Source: Slackia sp.
GTDB lineage: Bacteria; Actinomycetota; Coriobacteriia; Coriobacteriales; Eggerthellaceae
DNA: 64,000 nt
Direction: 5' to 3'
Assembly: GCA_030527325.1 (NCBI GenBank)
Contig: JAUNBA010000003.1
Span: 99,358 to 163,357 of the forward strand
The notes under the pieces were generated by a model. The model had not been told where the DNA came from. It did not search any database and saw nothing but the letters and a program-made list of their open reading frames with translations. Of the stretch, positions 9,801 to 18,778 are shown piece after piece; positions within the stretch are counted from its first letter, which is position 1; the number at the start of each line of letters is the position of its first letter. Position numbers and translations under genes: made by a program.

Positions 9801-9974
9801 CGCATCTACTTCGTCGCGGAAACGAAGGGCTCGCTGAGCACGCTGAACTTGAAAGGCGCCGAGAGCGCGAAGATCGAATGCGCCCGCAAGCTGTTCGAAC
9901 AGCTCGGCGAAGGCGACGTGCGCTACGACTTCGTGCATACCTACGACGACCTGATGGACAAGGTGATGCAGTAG
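6804..9974 (+). CDS. Type III-like restriction endonuclease Res subunit (DEAD/DEAH helicase-nuclease)
   Basis: This 1056-residue protein has a superfamily 2 ATPase core: motif I ETGTGKT (112-118), motif II with DEPQ, motif III SATHKERHN, then a second lobe with SALREGWDNPNVFQ and QEVGRGLRL (motif VI). Near the C-terminus PDW...ETKGS fits a PD-(D/E)XK nuclease, as in type III Res proteins. It should act with the methyltransferase at 4529. It is separated from that gene by about 400 bases holding a hairpin and an opposite-strand gene, which is unusual for a mod-res pair. The ATG at 6804 is the first good start; only a weak GATAGG site precedes it. Confidence 0.92.
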   Translation: MEFKFTVLDYQTRASDAVVKVFDGQPKIDALSYVRDIGTGRVGKHAQGAFDMVASDGGVMVDDGAGFRNAPLQLSSDELFDNVKKVQRKNGVPVSSELHHNLGAVEIDVEMETGTGKTYVYTQTMFELNARYGWSKFVIVVPSVAIREGVAKSLEITAKHFHERYGKRLWSFVYNSSRLNEIDSFASRADISVMVINMQAFNAFDESKSKEGRGGDKTARIMFSERDDFGSRRPIDVLSATNPILIIDEPQKMGKKTGATRKGMQQFKPLFSLNYSATHKERHNAVFELDPLDAYNERLVKRIEVKGIEMVGMRGTDGYVYLQDILVSPSKPPVAVVEYKRQLSGGKVTRHVGRFNEGDNIYYASNGLEAYARGYRILRIVPDQGGQAGYVEFDDHERLHRGQVANDSSEEDVRRIQIRETIASHLQKEETLFRQGIKCLSLFFIDEVAKYRVYDEDGSEGLGEYGRIFEEEYARAVEARIAELTLDDACDSQYVAYLRESLNHKVHEGYFSIDKKGRSIDSKLKRGSEFAEGEDAVAAYDLILRNKEQLLSFEEPCRFIFSHSALREGWDNPNVFQICTLKDAGDSDISKRQEVGRGLRLCVDRNGTRQDAALLGRDGVHRVNLLTVIASEGYDGFVKSLQSETAKELRERPKRVEEKLFAGFTVTDGAIEYRLTEEDASEIMYVLVRNGLIDSKGRLTDEFRDGGLGAVEAAEIPEHLGAYVGQIENIVRSVEDASALEGMIGNALESKVSRLELNDNFRKKEFQQLWARINHKHAYTVEFDSDELRRKAVASIDANLSVSTPRYRLKRGVQHAEATREQLEGAEAFKADAAKTLDVNSGVVTNVVYDLVGEVASKASITRRSAAAILSAIAPDRFAMFRVNPEEFIVKAAKLIVDEKARMVVEHIRYNRVDGTYDAAEIFTEDMPENLSRALPTAGKGVQDWTLVDSDTERAFAQDLEDSDDVCVFAHLPRSFRIPTPVGDYAPDWAIAFNEGAVKRIYFVAETKGSLSTLNLKGAESAKIECARKLFEQLGEGDVRYDFVHTYDDLMDKVMQ

Positions 9975-9999
9975 CCGCGCGCCGCGCAAAGCGTTGTGG

Positions 10000-10035
10000 G
10001 AAGGCCGCTTTCGCTGCAGGGCGAAGGCGGCCTTC
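10000..10035 (+). terminator. Hairpin after res
   Basis: A 15-bp stem (GAAGGCCGC...GCGGCCTTC outer arms, one wobble pair) with loop TGCAGG lies 26 bases after the Res stop. The T-tail is poor, so termination may be partial. Confidence 0.55.
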
Positions 10036-10140
10036 GTGCGTCATGAGCCTGCTTCATCGCCTGCCGCCCGTCCGGAAAACTCCCATAGCCGCGCGCCGCC
10101 GTGTTGTACGCAAGCGGCGCCACGATTACAATACGGTTAA

Positions 10141-10199
10141 TGAACACGGTGTCTATTAGTGGTCATAGTGTTCAAAATACCTGTTCAAACGAGTGTTTG
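10141..10199 (+). promoter_or_regulatory. Inverted repeats upstream of the TetR gene
   Basis: TGAACAC (10141-10147) and GTGTTCA (10168-10174) form a 7-base inverted repeat. CAAAC/GTTTG (10186-10199, 4-base spacer) forms a second, just before the ribosome site. TetR-family genes often bind such palindromes in their own promoters. The assignment is inferred from position. Confidence 0.4.
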
Positions 10200-10216
10200 T
10201 ATGAAAGGAGCGGGTC

Positions 10217-10936
10217 GTGGGATCCACCTTGTCCGATATGCGCCCGCAGACGTGCGACGCATCCGCGTGGCAGTCGTCAGCTAAGCCTGCCGCAGGCAGG
10301 CGCGCCGTATCGTCCTGTCATGGCGATGCGCTCGCCGGCGCATGCGACCCCCGCATAGCCCGTTCGCGCGCCGCGCTGCGCGAGGCGCTCATCGAGCTTA
10401 TGGAAGAGCGCGGCCTCGACGGCTTCACGGTGGGCGATCTGTGCGCGCAGGCGGGCCTGAACCGCGGCACGTTCTACAACCACTTCAAGGATAAAGACGA
10501 CCTGCTGCAGACCTTCGAAGACGAAGTGCTGGCCGATCTGGATGTGTTCAGCCGCCGGATGCGCGATTGCTCGATCCGCGACCTCATCGGCTATCGCGTG
10601 CGCAAAAAGCCGTTCCCCGTTTTGGTCGACCTGTTCGACTACGTGCGCGAGGAGGGGCCGTTTTTCCATGCGGTGCTCGGTCCCGGGGGCGATATGCGTT
10701 TCGCGCCTCGCCTGCGCGCGGCCGTGTGCAACGAGTTCATCCTCTCGCTTCTGCACGAGCGCTATCGCGAGGATCCCACGCCGTTCGTCAACTATTACGT
10801 CGCCTATTTCGCAGGAGCCTATCTGTCGGTGATTCTGCGTTGGATCGAAACCGGCATGCACGAAAGCTCCGAAGAGATGGCGCTTATCGCCGTGCGCCTT
10901 TTTTTCATCAAGCCGGGCGAATCGATCACGCTGTAA
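10217..10936 (+). CDS. TetR/AcrR-family transcriptional regulator
   Basis: The protein has 239 residues and starts at a GTG 7 bases after AAAGGAG (10203-10209). The first ~50 residues are an unstructured extension. A typical TetR helix-turn-helix follows: [40 protein letters not shown]. The C-terminal part, with [21 protein letters not shown], is the ligand/dimer domain with no recognisable ligand signature. It ends 35 bases before the giant activase gene on the same strand, so it probably controls that gene and itself, perhaps through the inverted repeats upstream. Confidence 0.9.
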   Translation: MGSTLSDMRPQTCDASAWQSSAKPAAGRRAVSSCHGDALAGACDPRIARSRAALREALIELMEERGLDGFTVGDLCAQAGLNRGTFYNHFKDKDDLLQTFEDEVLADLDVFSRRMRDCSIRDLIGYRVRKKPFPVLVDLFDYVREEGPFFHAVLGPGGDMRFAPRLRAAVCNEFILSLLHERYREDPTPFVNYYVAYFAGAYLSVILRWIETGMHESSEEMALIAVRLFFIKPGESITL

Positions 10937-10971
10937 GACAAGGAACCGTCATGACTCGGAAGGAGCGCATC

Positions 10972-13900
10972 ATGCCCGCCGATATCGATACCACTACCGC
11001 GTCCGCCGCCAAAGCCGCGCCGCCGCAAGACGCATCGCCGCTGCACATCGGCATCGACGTCGGTTCCACCACGGTGAAGGTGGCCGTGCTCGACGACGCC
11101 CATGCCGTTTTGCATTCGTGCTACCGCCGCCACCACGCCGATATCCGCGCGACCATCGTGGAAGTGGTGGGCGAGGCGGCGCAGCGCTATCCCGCAACGC
11201 CCATGACCATCGCCATCACGGGCTCGGGCGGCCTGCTTTTGGCCCAATGGCTCGGCGTCGAGTTCGTACAGGAGGTCATCGCCTCGAAGACGGCGGTGGA
11301 AACCTTCATTCCCCGCACCGACGTGGTGATCGAGCTCGGCGGCGAAGACGCCAAGATCATTTATTTCGACAACGGCATCGAGCAGCGCATGAACGGCACC
11401 TGCGCGGGCGGCACGGGCGCCTTCATCGATCAGATGGCCGCATTGCTCGATACCGACGCGGGCGGCCTCAACGAGCTGGCGAAGGGATGCACCACCATCT
11501 ATCCCATCGCCAGCCGCTGCGGCGTGTTCGCTAAAACAGACGTGCAGCCCCTCATCAACGAGGGCGCGCGCAAGGAGGACATCGCCGCGTCCATTTTCCA
11601 AGCCGTGGTGACGCAGACCATCTCGGGTCTTGCCTGCGGCCGTCCCATCAGGGGAAACGTCGCGCTTTTGGGTGGTCCTTTGCAGTATTTGTCCGAACTC
11701 GACAAGCGCTTCTGCGAAACGCTCGACCTCGATGACGAGCATGCCATCCGCCCCGAAAACGCGCATCTGTTCGTGGCGAGCGGTGCTGCGCTGTGCGGCG
11801 CGGCCTCGAAGCCCGAGCTTCTTTCCGACGTGCTCGAACGCCTGCGCAATCTGGGCGACGTGCAGGGCAGCGAGGTGGTGCGCCTCGACCCGCTGTTCGC
11901 TTCCCATGAGGAATTCGCCGAGTTCAAGGCGCGCCACGATAAAGAGAAGGTGGCGCGCGGCGATCTGATGGCCTATACGGGCACGGCCTATTTGGGCATC
12001 GACGCCGGATCCACTACGTTCAAAGCGGCGCTGATCGGCGAAGACGGCCAGCTTCTGTGGTCGTCGTACGCCAACAACAAAGGCGACGTGCTCGGCACCG
12101 CCAAGCGCGCGATCGCCGAGATGTACGGCGCGCTGCCCGTGGATGCGACCACCGGCAAGCCGTTCGTCACCATCGGGCATGCCACCGTGACGGGTTATGG
12201 CGAGGGTCTGCTTTTGGAGGCGCTGCGCGTCGATTCGGGCGAGATCGAAACCGTGGCGCATCTGCGCGGCGCGCAGGAGATGCTGCCGGGCGTCGAGTTC
12301 ATCTTGGATATCGGCGGCCAGGACATGAAGTGCCTGCGCGTGCGCGACGGCGTGATCGACCACATCATGCTCAACGAGGCGTGCTCGTCGGGCTGCGGCA
12401 GCTTCATCGAAAGCTTCGCGAGCGGCTTGAATCTCGACGTGACGGAGTTCGCGCAAACCGCCAACGCGGCCGAGCATCCGGTCGATCTGGGCAGCCGCTG
12501 CACCGTGTTCATGAACAGCCGCGTGAAGCAGGCGCAGAAAGAAGGCGCCACGGTGGGCGACATCGCGGCGGGCCTGGCTATTTCGGTCATCAAGAACGCC
12601 CTGTTCAAAGTCATCAAGATACGCGACCCGCACGAGGTGGGCGAAAAAGTCATCGTGCAGGGAGGCACGTTTTTGAACGACGCGGTGCTGCGCGCTTTCG
12701 AGCAGCTGGCGGGCGTGCATGCCGTGCGTCCCGACATCGCGGGCACCATGGGCGCATACGGCGCGGCCCTGCTGGCGCGCGATCGTGCGCGCAAGGCTGG
12801 CGGCGTCTCGTCGCTGCTGTCGCTCGAGCAGATCCAGGCATTGGCGCCGACGCATAAGACCTTGCGTTGCAAGGCCTGCGGCAACCGCTGCCTTCTGACC
12901 GTCAACGATTTCGGCGTAGACGAGCGCACGGGCAAGCACCGCCGCTTCATCACGGGCAACCGCTGCGAGAAGGGCGCGGGCGTCTTGCACGAAGGCGCGG
13001 GCGTGCCCAATCTGTTCGAGTACAAGAACCATCGCCTGTTCGATTACGAGCCGCTTGCGGCTGACGCCGCGCCGCGCGGCACGGTGGGCATTCCGCGCGC
13101 GCTTAACATGTACGAGAACTATCCGTTCTGGTTCACGTTCTTCACGAACCTCGGCTACCGCGTGGTGCTGTCCGACCCGTCTTCCAAAAAGACCTACGAG
13201 GCGGGTATCGAAAGCATGCCGTCGGAAAGCGTGTGCTACCCGGCGAAGTTGTCGCACGGCCACGTGATGAATCTGCTGGATAAAGGCGTCGATTTCATCT
13301 GGATGCCCTGCGCGAAGTGGGAGCGCCAGGAAGACGCGGGCGCGGGCAATCACTTCAACTGCCCGATCGTGGCGAGCTATTCCGAGGCGCTGCGCCTGAA
13401 CATTGACGAGCTGCGCACGTCTGAGACGAAGTTTTTAAATCCGTGGTTGCCCTACGACCAGAAAGAAAAGCTCAAAGACCGACTGTTCGTGGAGCTGTAC
13501 GAGAACTTCGCCGAGGCGACCTGCCGTCATGCCGCCGCGCCGACGCGCGCCGAGGTGGCCCGCGCGGTGGACGCCGCCTGGGCCGAGGACGAATCCTTCA
13601 AAGACGACATCCGCGCCAAGGGCGAGGAAACGCTGCGTTGGATGGAGGAAACCGGCACGCACGGCATCGTGCTGGCGGGCCGTCCGTATCACAACGATCC
13701 TGAAATCAACCATGCCATTCCCGAGCTTCTGACCGGCTTCGGCCTGGCCGTGCTCACGGAGGATTCCATCGCGCATCTGGGCACGCTCGAGCGTCCCATT
13801 CGCGTGGTGGACCAGTGGATGTACCATACGCGCCTGTATGCGGCGGCCAAGGTGGCCACGCAGCGCGACGATCTGGACATGATCCAGCTGAACAGTTTCG

Positions 13901-15657
13901 GCTGCGGCTTGGATGCGCTGACCACCGACCAGGTGCAAGAGATCCTGGAGGCGTCGGGCAAGGTGTACACCGTGCTCAAGATAGACGAGGTGTCCAATCT
14001 GGGCGCCGCGCGCATTCGCGTGCGTTCGCTTTTGGCGGCGCTCAAGGACAAGGCGGACGAGCGCGCCGACGCCGCCCGCGTGCCTGCGGCGTGTCCCACG
14101 GTGGCCATGAACAAGCCGTACAGCACCGAAGCCGCCGTGCCCGAAGACGAGATGAAAGACCACGCGCGCCACGCCAAGATGCGCATGGATAACAAGACGG
14201 GCATGACCGAGGCCGAGGCCGCGCGCGTGGTGGCCCAGGCCGACGCGCTGATCAAGCAGCGCGCCTGCGCGTCGACCGAATTCGAGAAGGTGCAGTTCAC
14301 CAAAGAGATGAAGGATGCGGGTTACACCATCCTGTGTCCGCAGATGGCGCCGATCCATTTCGATCTGCTGGTGGAGATCTTCCGCAAGCACGGCTACAAC
14401 TTCGAGCTCCTGCCAAGCGTCGACCACGGCGCGGTGGACGCGGGCCTGAAATACGTGAACAACGATATCTGCTACCCGTCCATCCTGGTGACGGGCCAGA
14501 TCATGGAGGCCGTGATGAGCGGCCGCTACGATACCGACAAGCTGGCCGTCATCATCACGCAGACGGGCGGCGGCTGCCGCGCCACCAACTACATCGCGCT
14601 CATCCGCAAGGCGCTCGCGGCGGCGGGGCTGGGGCATATCCCCGTCATTTCGCTGTCGTTCAAAAAGCTCGACGAGGTCAACCCCGGTTTCGAGGTGACG
14701 CCGCAGATGCTGCTGCAGGCCGTTTACGGCGTGCTCTACGGCGACCTGCTCATGATGTGCCTGTATCGCACGCGTCCCTACGAGGCGCAGCCGGGCGCCG
14801 CGCAGGCGCTGTTCGACCACTGGATGGCCGTGTGCAAAGGCCAGCTGGCGCAGGGTCTTTCGCGTGCCGAATGGAAGCGCACGGTGAAGGCCATCATCGA
14901 GGATTTCGATACGCTGCCGTTGGTGGGCGAAGGCACCAAGCCGCGCGTGGGCGTGGTAGGCGAGATCTTGGTGAAGTTCCATCCCACGGCCAACAACCAG
15001 GTGGTCGACGTCATCGAGCACGAGGGCTGCGAGGCCGTGGTGCCGGGTCTCACGGAGTTCTTCCTGTTCGGGCTCGCGGGCGCTATTTTCCAGAAAGACC
15101 CGCTGGGTCGCTCCGCCAAGGGCGCGTTGGGAAGCCGCATCGCGCTTGCCGCCATCGAGCGCTTCCGCAAGCCGCTCAACGATGCGCTGCGCGCTTCGCA
15201 TCGTTTCGAGCCGCCGGCGAACATCTACGAGCTTGCCGGGTACGCGAGCGAAATCCTGAGCCTGTGCAATTCGATGGGCGAGGGTTGGCTTTTGACCGCC
15301 GAGATGGTGGAGCTGATCCGTTCGGGCGCGCCGAACGTGGTATGCGCGCAGCCGTTCGCGTGCCTGCCGAATCACGTGGTGGGCAAGGCGGTCATCAAGG
15401 AGCTGCGCCGCCGGTACCCCGAAAGCAACATCGTGGCGGTCGATTACGATCCGGGCGCGTCCGAGGTCAATCAACTCAACCGCATCAAGCTGATGATCAG
15501 CGTGGCGAAGGCGAACCTGGAAGAGAACGAAGCCGCGCGTCGGGCGCACGGTTTTGCACGGGAAACGGCTGCAGGCGGGGATTGCTGCGCCTGCTCGTGC
15601 GCCGCGCCTGAGCAGGCGGGCGCGCCGGATATCGAGCAAAGTCGCGTCGAGCGATAA
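10972..15657 (+). CDS. Giant 2-hydroxyacyl-CoA dehydratase activase-type fusion protein (BadF/HgdC domains plus dehydratase-like domains)
   Basis: The protein has 1561 residues. Two ASKHA ATPase (BadF/BadG/HgdC) domains come first: [10 protein letters not shown] at 27-36 with cysteines in GTCAGGTG and ASRCGVF, and [10 protein letters not shown] from about 342 with cysteines in NEACSSGCG (471, 475) and GSRCTVF. These cysteines can bridge a [4Fe-4S] cluster as in the archerase HgdC. DUF2229/HgdB-like dehydratase regions follow, including CKACGNRC and an [14 protein letters not shown] stretch. The Cys-rich tail contains CCACSC. Related proteins are ATP-driven low-potential electron donors; the substrate here is unknown. 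GGAAGGAG 6 bases before 10972 supports this start; ATG 10951 is an alternative. Confidence 0.85.
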   Translation: MPADIDTTTASAAKAAPPQDASPLHIGIDVGSTTVKVAVLDDAHAVLHSCYRRHHADIRATIVEVVGEAAQRYPATPMTIAITGSGGLLLAQWLGVEFVQEVIASKTAVETFIPRTDVVIELGGEDAKIIYFDNGIEQRMNGTCAGGTGAFIDQMAALLDTDAGGLNELAKGCTTIYPIASRCGVFAKTDVQPLINEGARKEDIAASIFQAVVTQTISGLACGRPIRGNVALLGGPLQYLSELDKRFCETLDLDDEHAIRPENAHLFVASGAALCGAASKPELLSDVLERLRNLGDVQGSEVVRLDPLFASHEEFAEFKARHDKEKVARGDLMAYTGTAYLGIDAGSTTFKAALIGEDGQLLWSSYANNKGDVLGTAKRAIAEMYGALPVDATTGKPFVTIGHATVTGYGEGLLLEALRVDSGEIETVAHLRGAQEMLPGVEFILDIGGQDMKCLRVRDGVIDHIMLNEACSSGCGSFIESFASGLNLDVTEFAQTANAAEHPVDLGSRCTVFMNSRVKQAQKEGATVGDIAAGLAISVIKNALFKVIKIRDPHEVGEKVIVQGGTFLNDAVLRAFEQLAGVHAVRPDIAGTMGAYGAALLARDRARKAGGVSSLLSLEQIQALAPTHKTLRCKACGNRCLLTVNDFGVDERTGKHRRFITGNRCEKGAGVLHEGAGVPNLFEYKNHRLFDYEPLAADAAPRGTVGIPRALNMYENYPFWFTFFTNLGYRVVLSDPSSKKTYEAGIESMPSESVCYPAKLSHGHVMNLLDKGVDFIWMPCAKWERQEDAGAGNHFNCPIVASYSEALRLNIDELRTSETKFLNPWLPYDQKEKLKDRLFVELYENFAEATCRHAAAPTRAEVARAVDAAWAEDESFKDDIRAKGEETLRWMEETGTHGIVLAGRPYHNDPEINHAIPELLTGFGLAVLTEDSIAHLGTLERPIRVVDQWMYHTRLYAAAKVATQRDDLDMIQLNSFGCGLDALTTDQVQEILEASGKVYTVLKIDEVSNLGAARIRVRSLLAALKDKADERADAARVPAACPTVAMNKPYSTEAAVPEDEMKDHARHAKMRMDNKTGMTEAEAARVVAQADALIKQRACASTEFEKVQFTKEMKDAGYTILCPQMAPIHFDLLVEIFRKHGYNFELLPSVDHGAVDAGLKYVNNDICYPSILVTGQIMEAVMSGRYDTDKLAVIITQTGGGCRATNYIALIRKALAAAGLGHIPVISLSFKKLDEVNPGFEVTPQMLLQAVYGVLYGDLLMMCLYRTRPYEAQPGAAQALFDHWMAVCKGQLAQGLSRAEWKRTVKAIIEDFDTLPLVGEGTKPRVGVVGEILVKFHPTANNQVVDVIEHEGCEAVVPGLTEFFLFGLAGAIFQKDPLGRSAKGALGSRIALAAIERFRKPLNDALRASHRFEPPANIYELAGYASEILSLCNSMGEGWLLTAEMVELIRSGAPNVVCAQPFACLPNHVVGKAVIKELRRRYPESNIVAVDYDPGASEVNQLNRIKLMISVAKANLEENEAARRAHGFARETAAGGDCCACSCAAPEQAGAPDIEQSRVER

Positions 15658-15718
15658 AGTGCGCCGCCGGCTTCCGCGCTGAAGACGACGCGAAGCGCGG
15701 ATAGATGGCGCGGATAGC

Positions 15719-15750
15719 GGGGCCGGCATCTTCGGATGCCGGCCCTTTTC
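15719..15750 (+). terminator. Intrinsic terminator of the activase gene
   Basis: Eleven-base arms GGGCCGGCATC/GATGCCGGCCC, loop TTCG, followed by TTTT. Confidence 0.9.
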
Positions 15751-16486
15751 GCGTTTGCGAATCGAGCTCGATGTAAGCACGAATATTTGCTAGAATGAGC
15801 CCATCAGCACAATCTGCGCGCTGACGGCGTCCTTATTCGAAGGGCGCGTTTATCTATGAACCCGTTTTCGAAATTCCAGATTGCATTGCTGCCGTAGCAT
15901 TTGCTGCGGTGTTGCATCCTTCATTTATGCGCCGCCAAGGTGCATGCCTGGTCGTTTTCTGGGTTGCGTGCAACGAATACACCGCTGAAGAATTCAAAAA
16001 TCGCCATATCGAATTTCGAGAGCATCCTTTTGTCGATGCCGTATCGGTTCGCTTCGCGACCGTTGCATCGTGCCGCTCGTTCGGTCGTCGCATACGCGGC
16101 GCGGGCATTGCGCGCCCGCTGCGGCGACGGCGCGCCAGCGGGCGAAGTGTTGCCGCGGGTTTTCCAGGATGTTTTCCGATGCATCGACGCAGGTCAACGT
16201 ATCCATGAAGATGTCCGATGCGGGTTTTCCCGGGTGCTTCCCGATAGGTTCGCATGCTGCGGGTGCAGGCGTGTTTCGATGTCGTTTTTGAAGCTTGCTC
16301 CGCGGGCGTCGTGGTTGCGAGAGCAGGGGTCGCGTTGCCTTCGTCGCGCGGTATGCGCGTCGGCGCTTCGACGGGCGTAGGGAGTTGCGGCGGGTTCTCG
16401 GTCGTTAGGGCTGACGTTCTTGATGGGCGCGCGCAGAAAGGCACGCGGGATTTCTCCGAGGAAACCGATGAGGAAAGGGTTGGAGC
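15751..16486. other. Gene-free stretch
   Basis: I find no convincing gene in these ~740 bases. A -10-like TAGAAT occurs at 15791-15796 without a good -35. Open frames on both strands lack ribosome sites and family features. AGGAAAGG at 16471-16478 serves the gene at 16487. Confidence 0.6.
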
Positions 16487-17800
16487 ATGAAAGACGAAGA
16501 GAATCGAAAAGCCGTCGATGGCGAGGCCGTCCACGAGGGAAACGGCGTCGGGGCCGACGAATCGCCCGTGCCGTTCGTCCCGCATGATGCCGGGCGTACG
16601 TCGGACGCGGCATCCGAGGTCGATGCGGAGCCCGAAGGCGATGTAACGCCTGGTAGCGAGGCGGCGCCTGAGGATGGCGCGGATCTCAAAGACGCGACGA
16701 CGCCTGAAGGCGATGCTGCGCTTGACGATGAAACGGCGCCCGAGGTCGGCGCGGGCCGCAAGGACGGGGTAGCGTTCGAAGGCGATGCCGTGCTTGATGA
16801 TGCGACGACGCCCGAAAGCGGAGCGGCGCCTGAAGCTGAGGCGAAATCCGAAAACGGGCCGGCGCCTGCGCCCGAAGCGGCCTTCGACGCTCCCGAATCC
16901 AAGCAGGCGAATGAGGCGGGCGGCCCGACGGCGTCTTCGTCGCGCGCGTCCTGGGCGAGCCGCATCGGGAAAAAGAAGCTGGCGATAGGGCTTGCTTCCG
17001 TCGCCGGCCTGATCGGTGCGGCCGCCGTGATCGTCGCGGTTTTGTTGGGGACCCATATCATCTGCTTCCACGAGCATATTTCCCGCGCCACGTGCACGCA
17101 GCCTTGCGTCTGCCTGGATTGCGGAAGGGTTCAGGGCGATGCTTTGGGCCATGACTTCAAGGCCGCTACGTGCGCGAAGCCGAAAACATGCACCCGATGC
17201 GGATACACCGAAGGGTCCAAGCTCGACCATACTCCCGAGGAATGGAAAGAACGCGTCGATATCGTGTCGGCCGAGCGCGTCAACTCCCAAAAGTGCACTG
17301 TGTGCGGCGCGCAGATCGATTCGCAGGCAACTCCGCTCGACGTCCTATACTCTTCCGGCGATTTCATTTTCAATTCATCGGAGTTCGCCCAGCGCATGGA
17401 TGCAATGTTGGAAAAGGTCAATTCCGAATTCGGCGGGGAATACCGGGCCGCTGCCGGCGATTTGGATGGCAAGTCCGCCTGCGCCGTGCTCGATAAGAGG
17501 GGAAAGCAGATTGCCGGCATTATGCTTTTGGATGACGGCTCCACGGCCGTCTACGATGCGAATGCCGAAACGATTTCCGGACTTGTGTGCACGCAGTCGC
17601 GACCAGGTGATACGGATGATTTCGCCTATGTGGTAGTAGCCCTTCTTATGACCGTCGATCCTTCGCTCGATGTTGCCGAAGCCGCCGATATGGCTCTTGA
17701 AGTTATCGACAAGGCGGTTGTCAGCGATGTGCATCTTGCGAACGGCGTGAAATACGGCATGGAGAAGGACGGCGAGACCGTTTACGTGATGATCGCGTAG
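16487..17800 (+). CDS. Membrane-anchored protein with acidic repeat region and zinc-ribbon-like Cys repeats
   Basis: The protein has 437 residues. Residues 1 to about 160 are acidic, Ala/Pro-rich and built of imperfect repeats around the pattern EGDA.LDD.T.PE.GA. One transmembrane helix follows at about 166-187 (LAIGLASVAGLIGAAAVIV). Then comes a Cys/His-rich module: CLDCGRVQGDALGHDF, CTRCGYTEG and CTVCG, the C..C...LGHD pattern common in exported proteins of gut Firmicutes and Actinobacteria and probably metal-binding. The last ~170 residues are an unassigned alpha/beta domain. The acidic part should be cytoplasmic and the Cys module outside. Function unknown. Confidence 0.75.
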   Translation: MKDEENRKAVDGEAVHEGNGVGADESPVPFVPHDAGRTSDAASEVDAEPEGDVTPGSEAAPEDGADLKDATTPEGDAALDDETAPEVGAGRKDGVAFEGDAVLDDATTPESGAAPEAEAKSENGPAPAPEAAFDAPESKQANEAGGPTASSSRASWASRIGKKKLAIGLASVAGLIGAAAVIVAVLLGTHIICFHEHISRATCTQPCVCLDCGRVQGDALGHDFKAATCAKPKTCTRCGYTEGSKLDHTPEEWKERVDIVSAERVNSQKCTVCGAQIDSQATPLDVLYSSGDFIFNSSEFAQRMDAMLEKVNSEFGGEYRAAAGDLDGKSACAVLDKRGKQIAGIMLLDDGSTAVYDANAETISGLVCTQSRPGDTDDFAYVVVALLMTVDPSLDVAEAADMALEVIDKAVVSDVHLANGVKYGMEKDGETVYVMIA

Positions 17801-17997
17801 ACGCGATTCCAGTGCCGCCGACTGCCGCGGGCATGGGCAAGGCCGAGCTCGCCAAGTTGTATAGGCGTGATTTCGGTGTCGTCGACCGCATAACGTCAGG
17901 GGCGTGTTTGCGCGCTTGCTGCGAGCGGGCGATCGCCGTGAGCGACGTTGCGAGCGATTGTCGCCGCGAGCAGTCGTCACGAGCAAGGGGCGGCCGA

Positions 17998-18030
17998 GGG
18001 CCGGGAAGCGTTCGCTTCCCGGCCCTTTCT
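17998..18030 (+). terminator. Intrinsic terminator
   Basis: Twelve-base arms GGGCCGGGAAGC/GCTTCCCGGCCC with loop GTTC, then TTTCT. It lies about 200 bases after the stop at 17800; nothing else is recognisable in that gap. Confidence 0.85.
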
Positions 18031-18094
18031 CATGGTGCTCTCGTGCGTTTTCGGGACGCGTCCGACTGCGGCGCCCCGATTGCTCTTCGCATTC

Positions 18095-18120
18095 ATAAAG
18101 TTAATTGATACTAACTTTAT
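18095..18120 (+). promoter_or_regulatory. AT-rich perfect palindrome (probable operator)
   Basis: ATAAAGTTA (18095-18103) and TAACTTTAT (18112-18120) are perfect 9-base inverted arms around an 8-base centre, in otherwise G+C-rich DNA, 46 bases before the start at 18167. The size and AT-richness suit a dimeric repressor, for instance a metal-responsive DtxR/Fur-type one. The protein that binds it cannot be identified here. Confidence 0.6.
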
Positions 18121-18166
18121 AGCAATGATGCGGTATCATGACGGCGAAATAAGAGAAGGAGCTGTC

Positions 18167-18550
18167 ATGTCCGCCAAGAAACGCAAGAATGCCAAAGGGG
18201 AGCCGGCCGCGAAAAAGGCCGGCAAGCTTACGAAAAAGCAGGCGAAAAAGCAAGAGAAGGCCATCCGCAAAGCCGCGAAGAAATTGGCCGAAAGCCTTTC
18301 GCGCAACGACGGCAAGAAGGCCAAGTCCTCTTCCGTTCGAAACGGCGCCGCCGTGAAGACCGTGAAAGCGACGAAGGCTGCCGCGTCGAAGAAAGGCTCG
18401 AAGGGCGCCGGGGGCGTTTCTTTCGAGCTGAATTTGGGATCGTGTCCGTGCTGCGGCAAGCATTGTTCGCTCGCGAAGCCGAAATGCGGCAAAGGTCGCG
18501 CCGTCGCACGCAAGAAGCGCGCGCGGCTTTCGGGGGATATCGCCGCGTAA
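18167..18550 (+). CDS. Lys/Ala-rich small protein with C-terminal Cys4 motif
   Basis: The protein has 127 residues and starts at the ATG at 18167, 6 bases after AGAAGGAG. Residues 1 to about 85 are very basic and Ala-rich (repeats such as KKQAKKQEKAIRKAAKK), like histone H1-type tails. Residues of about 92-110 are GSCPCCGKHCSLAKPKCGKG, a compact four- to five-cysteine motif resembling the C-terminal CPCC..C.LS.PKCGKGR tags of some anaerobe regulators. It ends in another basic stretch. A nucleic-acid-binding role with a metal or redox switch is plausible but inferred. A perfect AT-rich palindrome upstream suggests tight control. Confidence 0.7.
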   Translation: MSAKKRKNAKGEPAAKKAGKLTKKQAKKQEKAIRKAAKKLAESLSRNDGKKAKSSSVRNGAAVKTVKATKAAASKKGSKGAGGVSFELNLGSCPCCGKHCSLAKPKCGKGRAVARKKRARLSGDIAA

Positions 18551-18778
18551 CCGCGCGTTTTCGTTGCGCGGGCGCTGCGAGCCGACTGCGATTTTCGCAG
18601 GCCGCACCGTCGAAGCGATTGGTATGCGGGCTGCTCGGTCGGCGACGCCGTTTTATCGCGTGCGCTTCGGCGGTCTTTGCCGCCGCCGTGGCGAGTCGCC
18701 GCGTGTCCATATGGTACGATGCGCTGCGTCGTGCGCGGTGCGCGCCGACGTTCGCGCGCGAGAGCGGAGGACATCGCG

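Noticed and set aside
15854..17290. 478-codon minus-strand frame
   Set aside because: Covers the acidic-repeat gene in reverse, Arg/Ala-rich, with no start signal.
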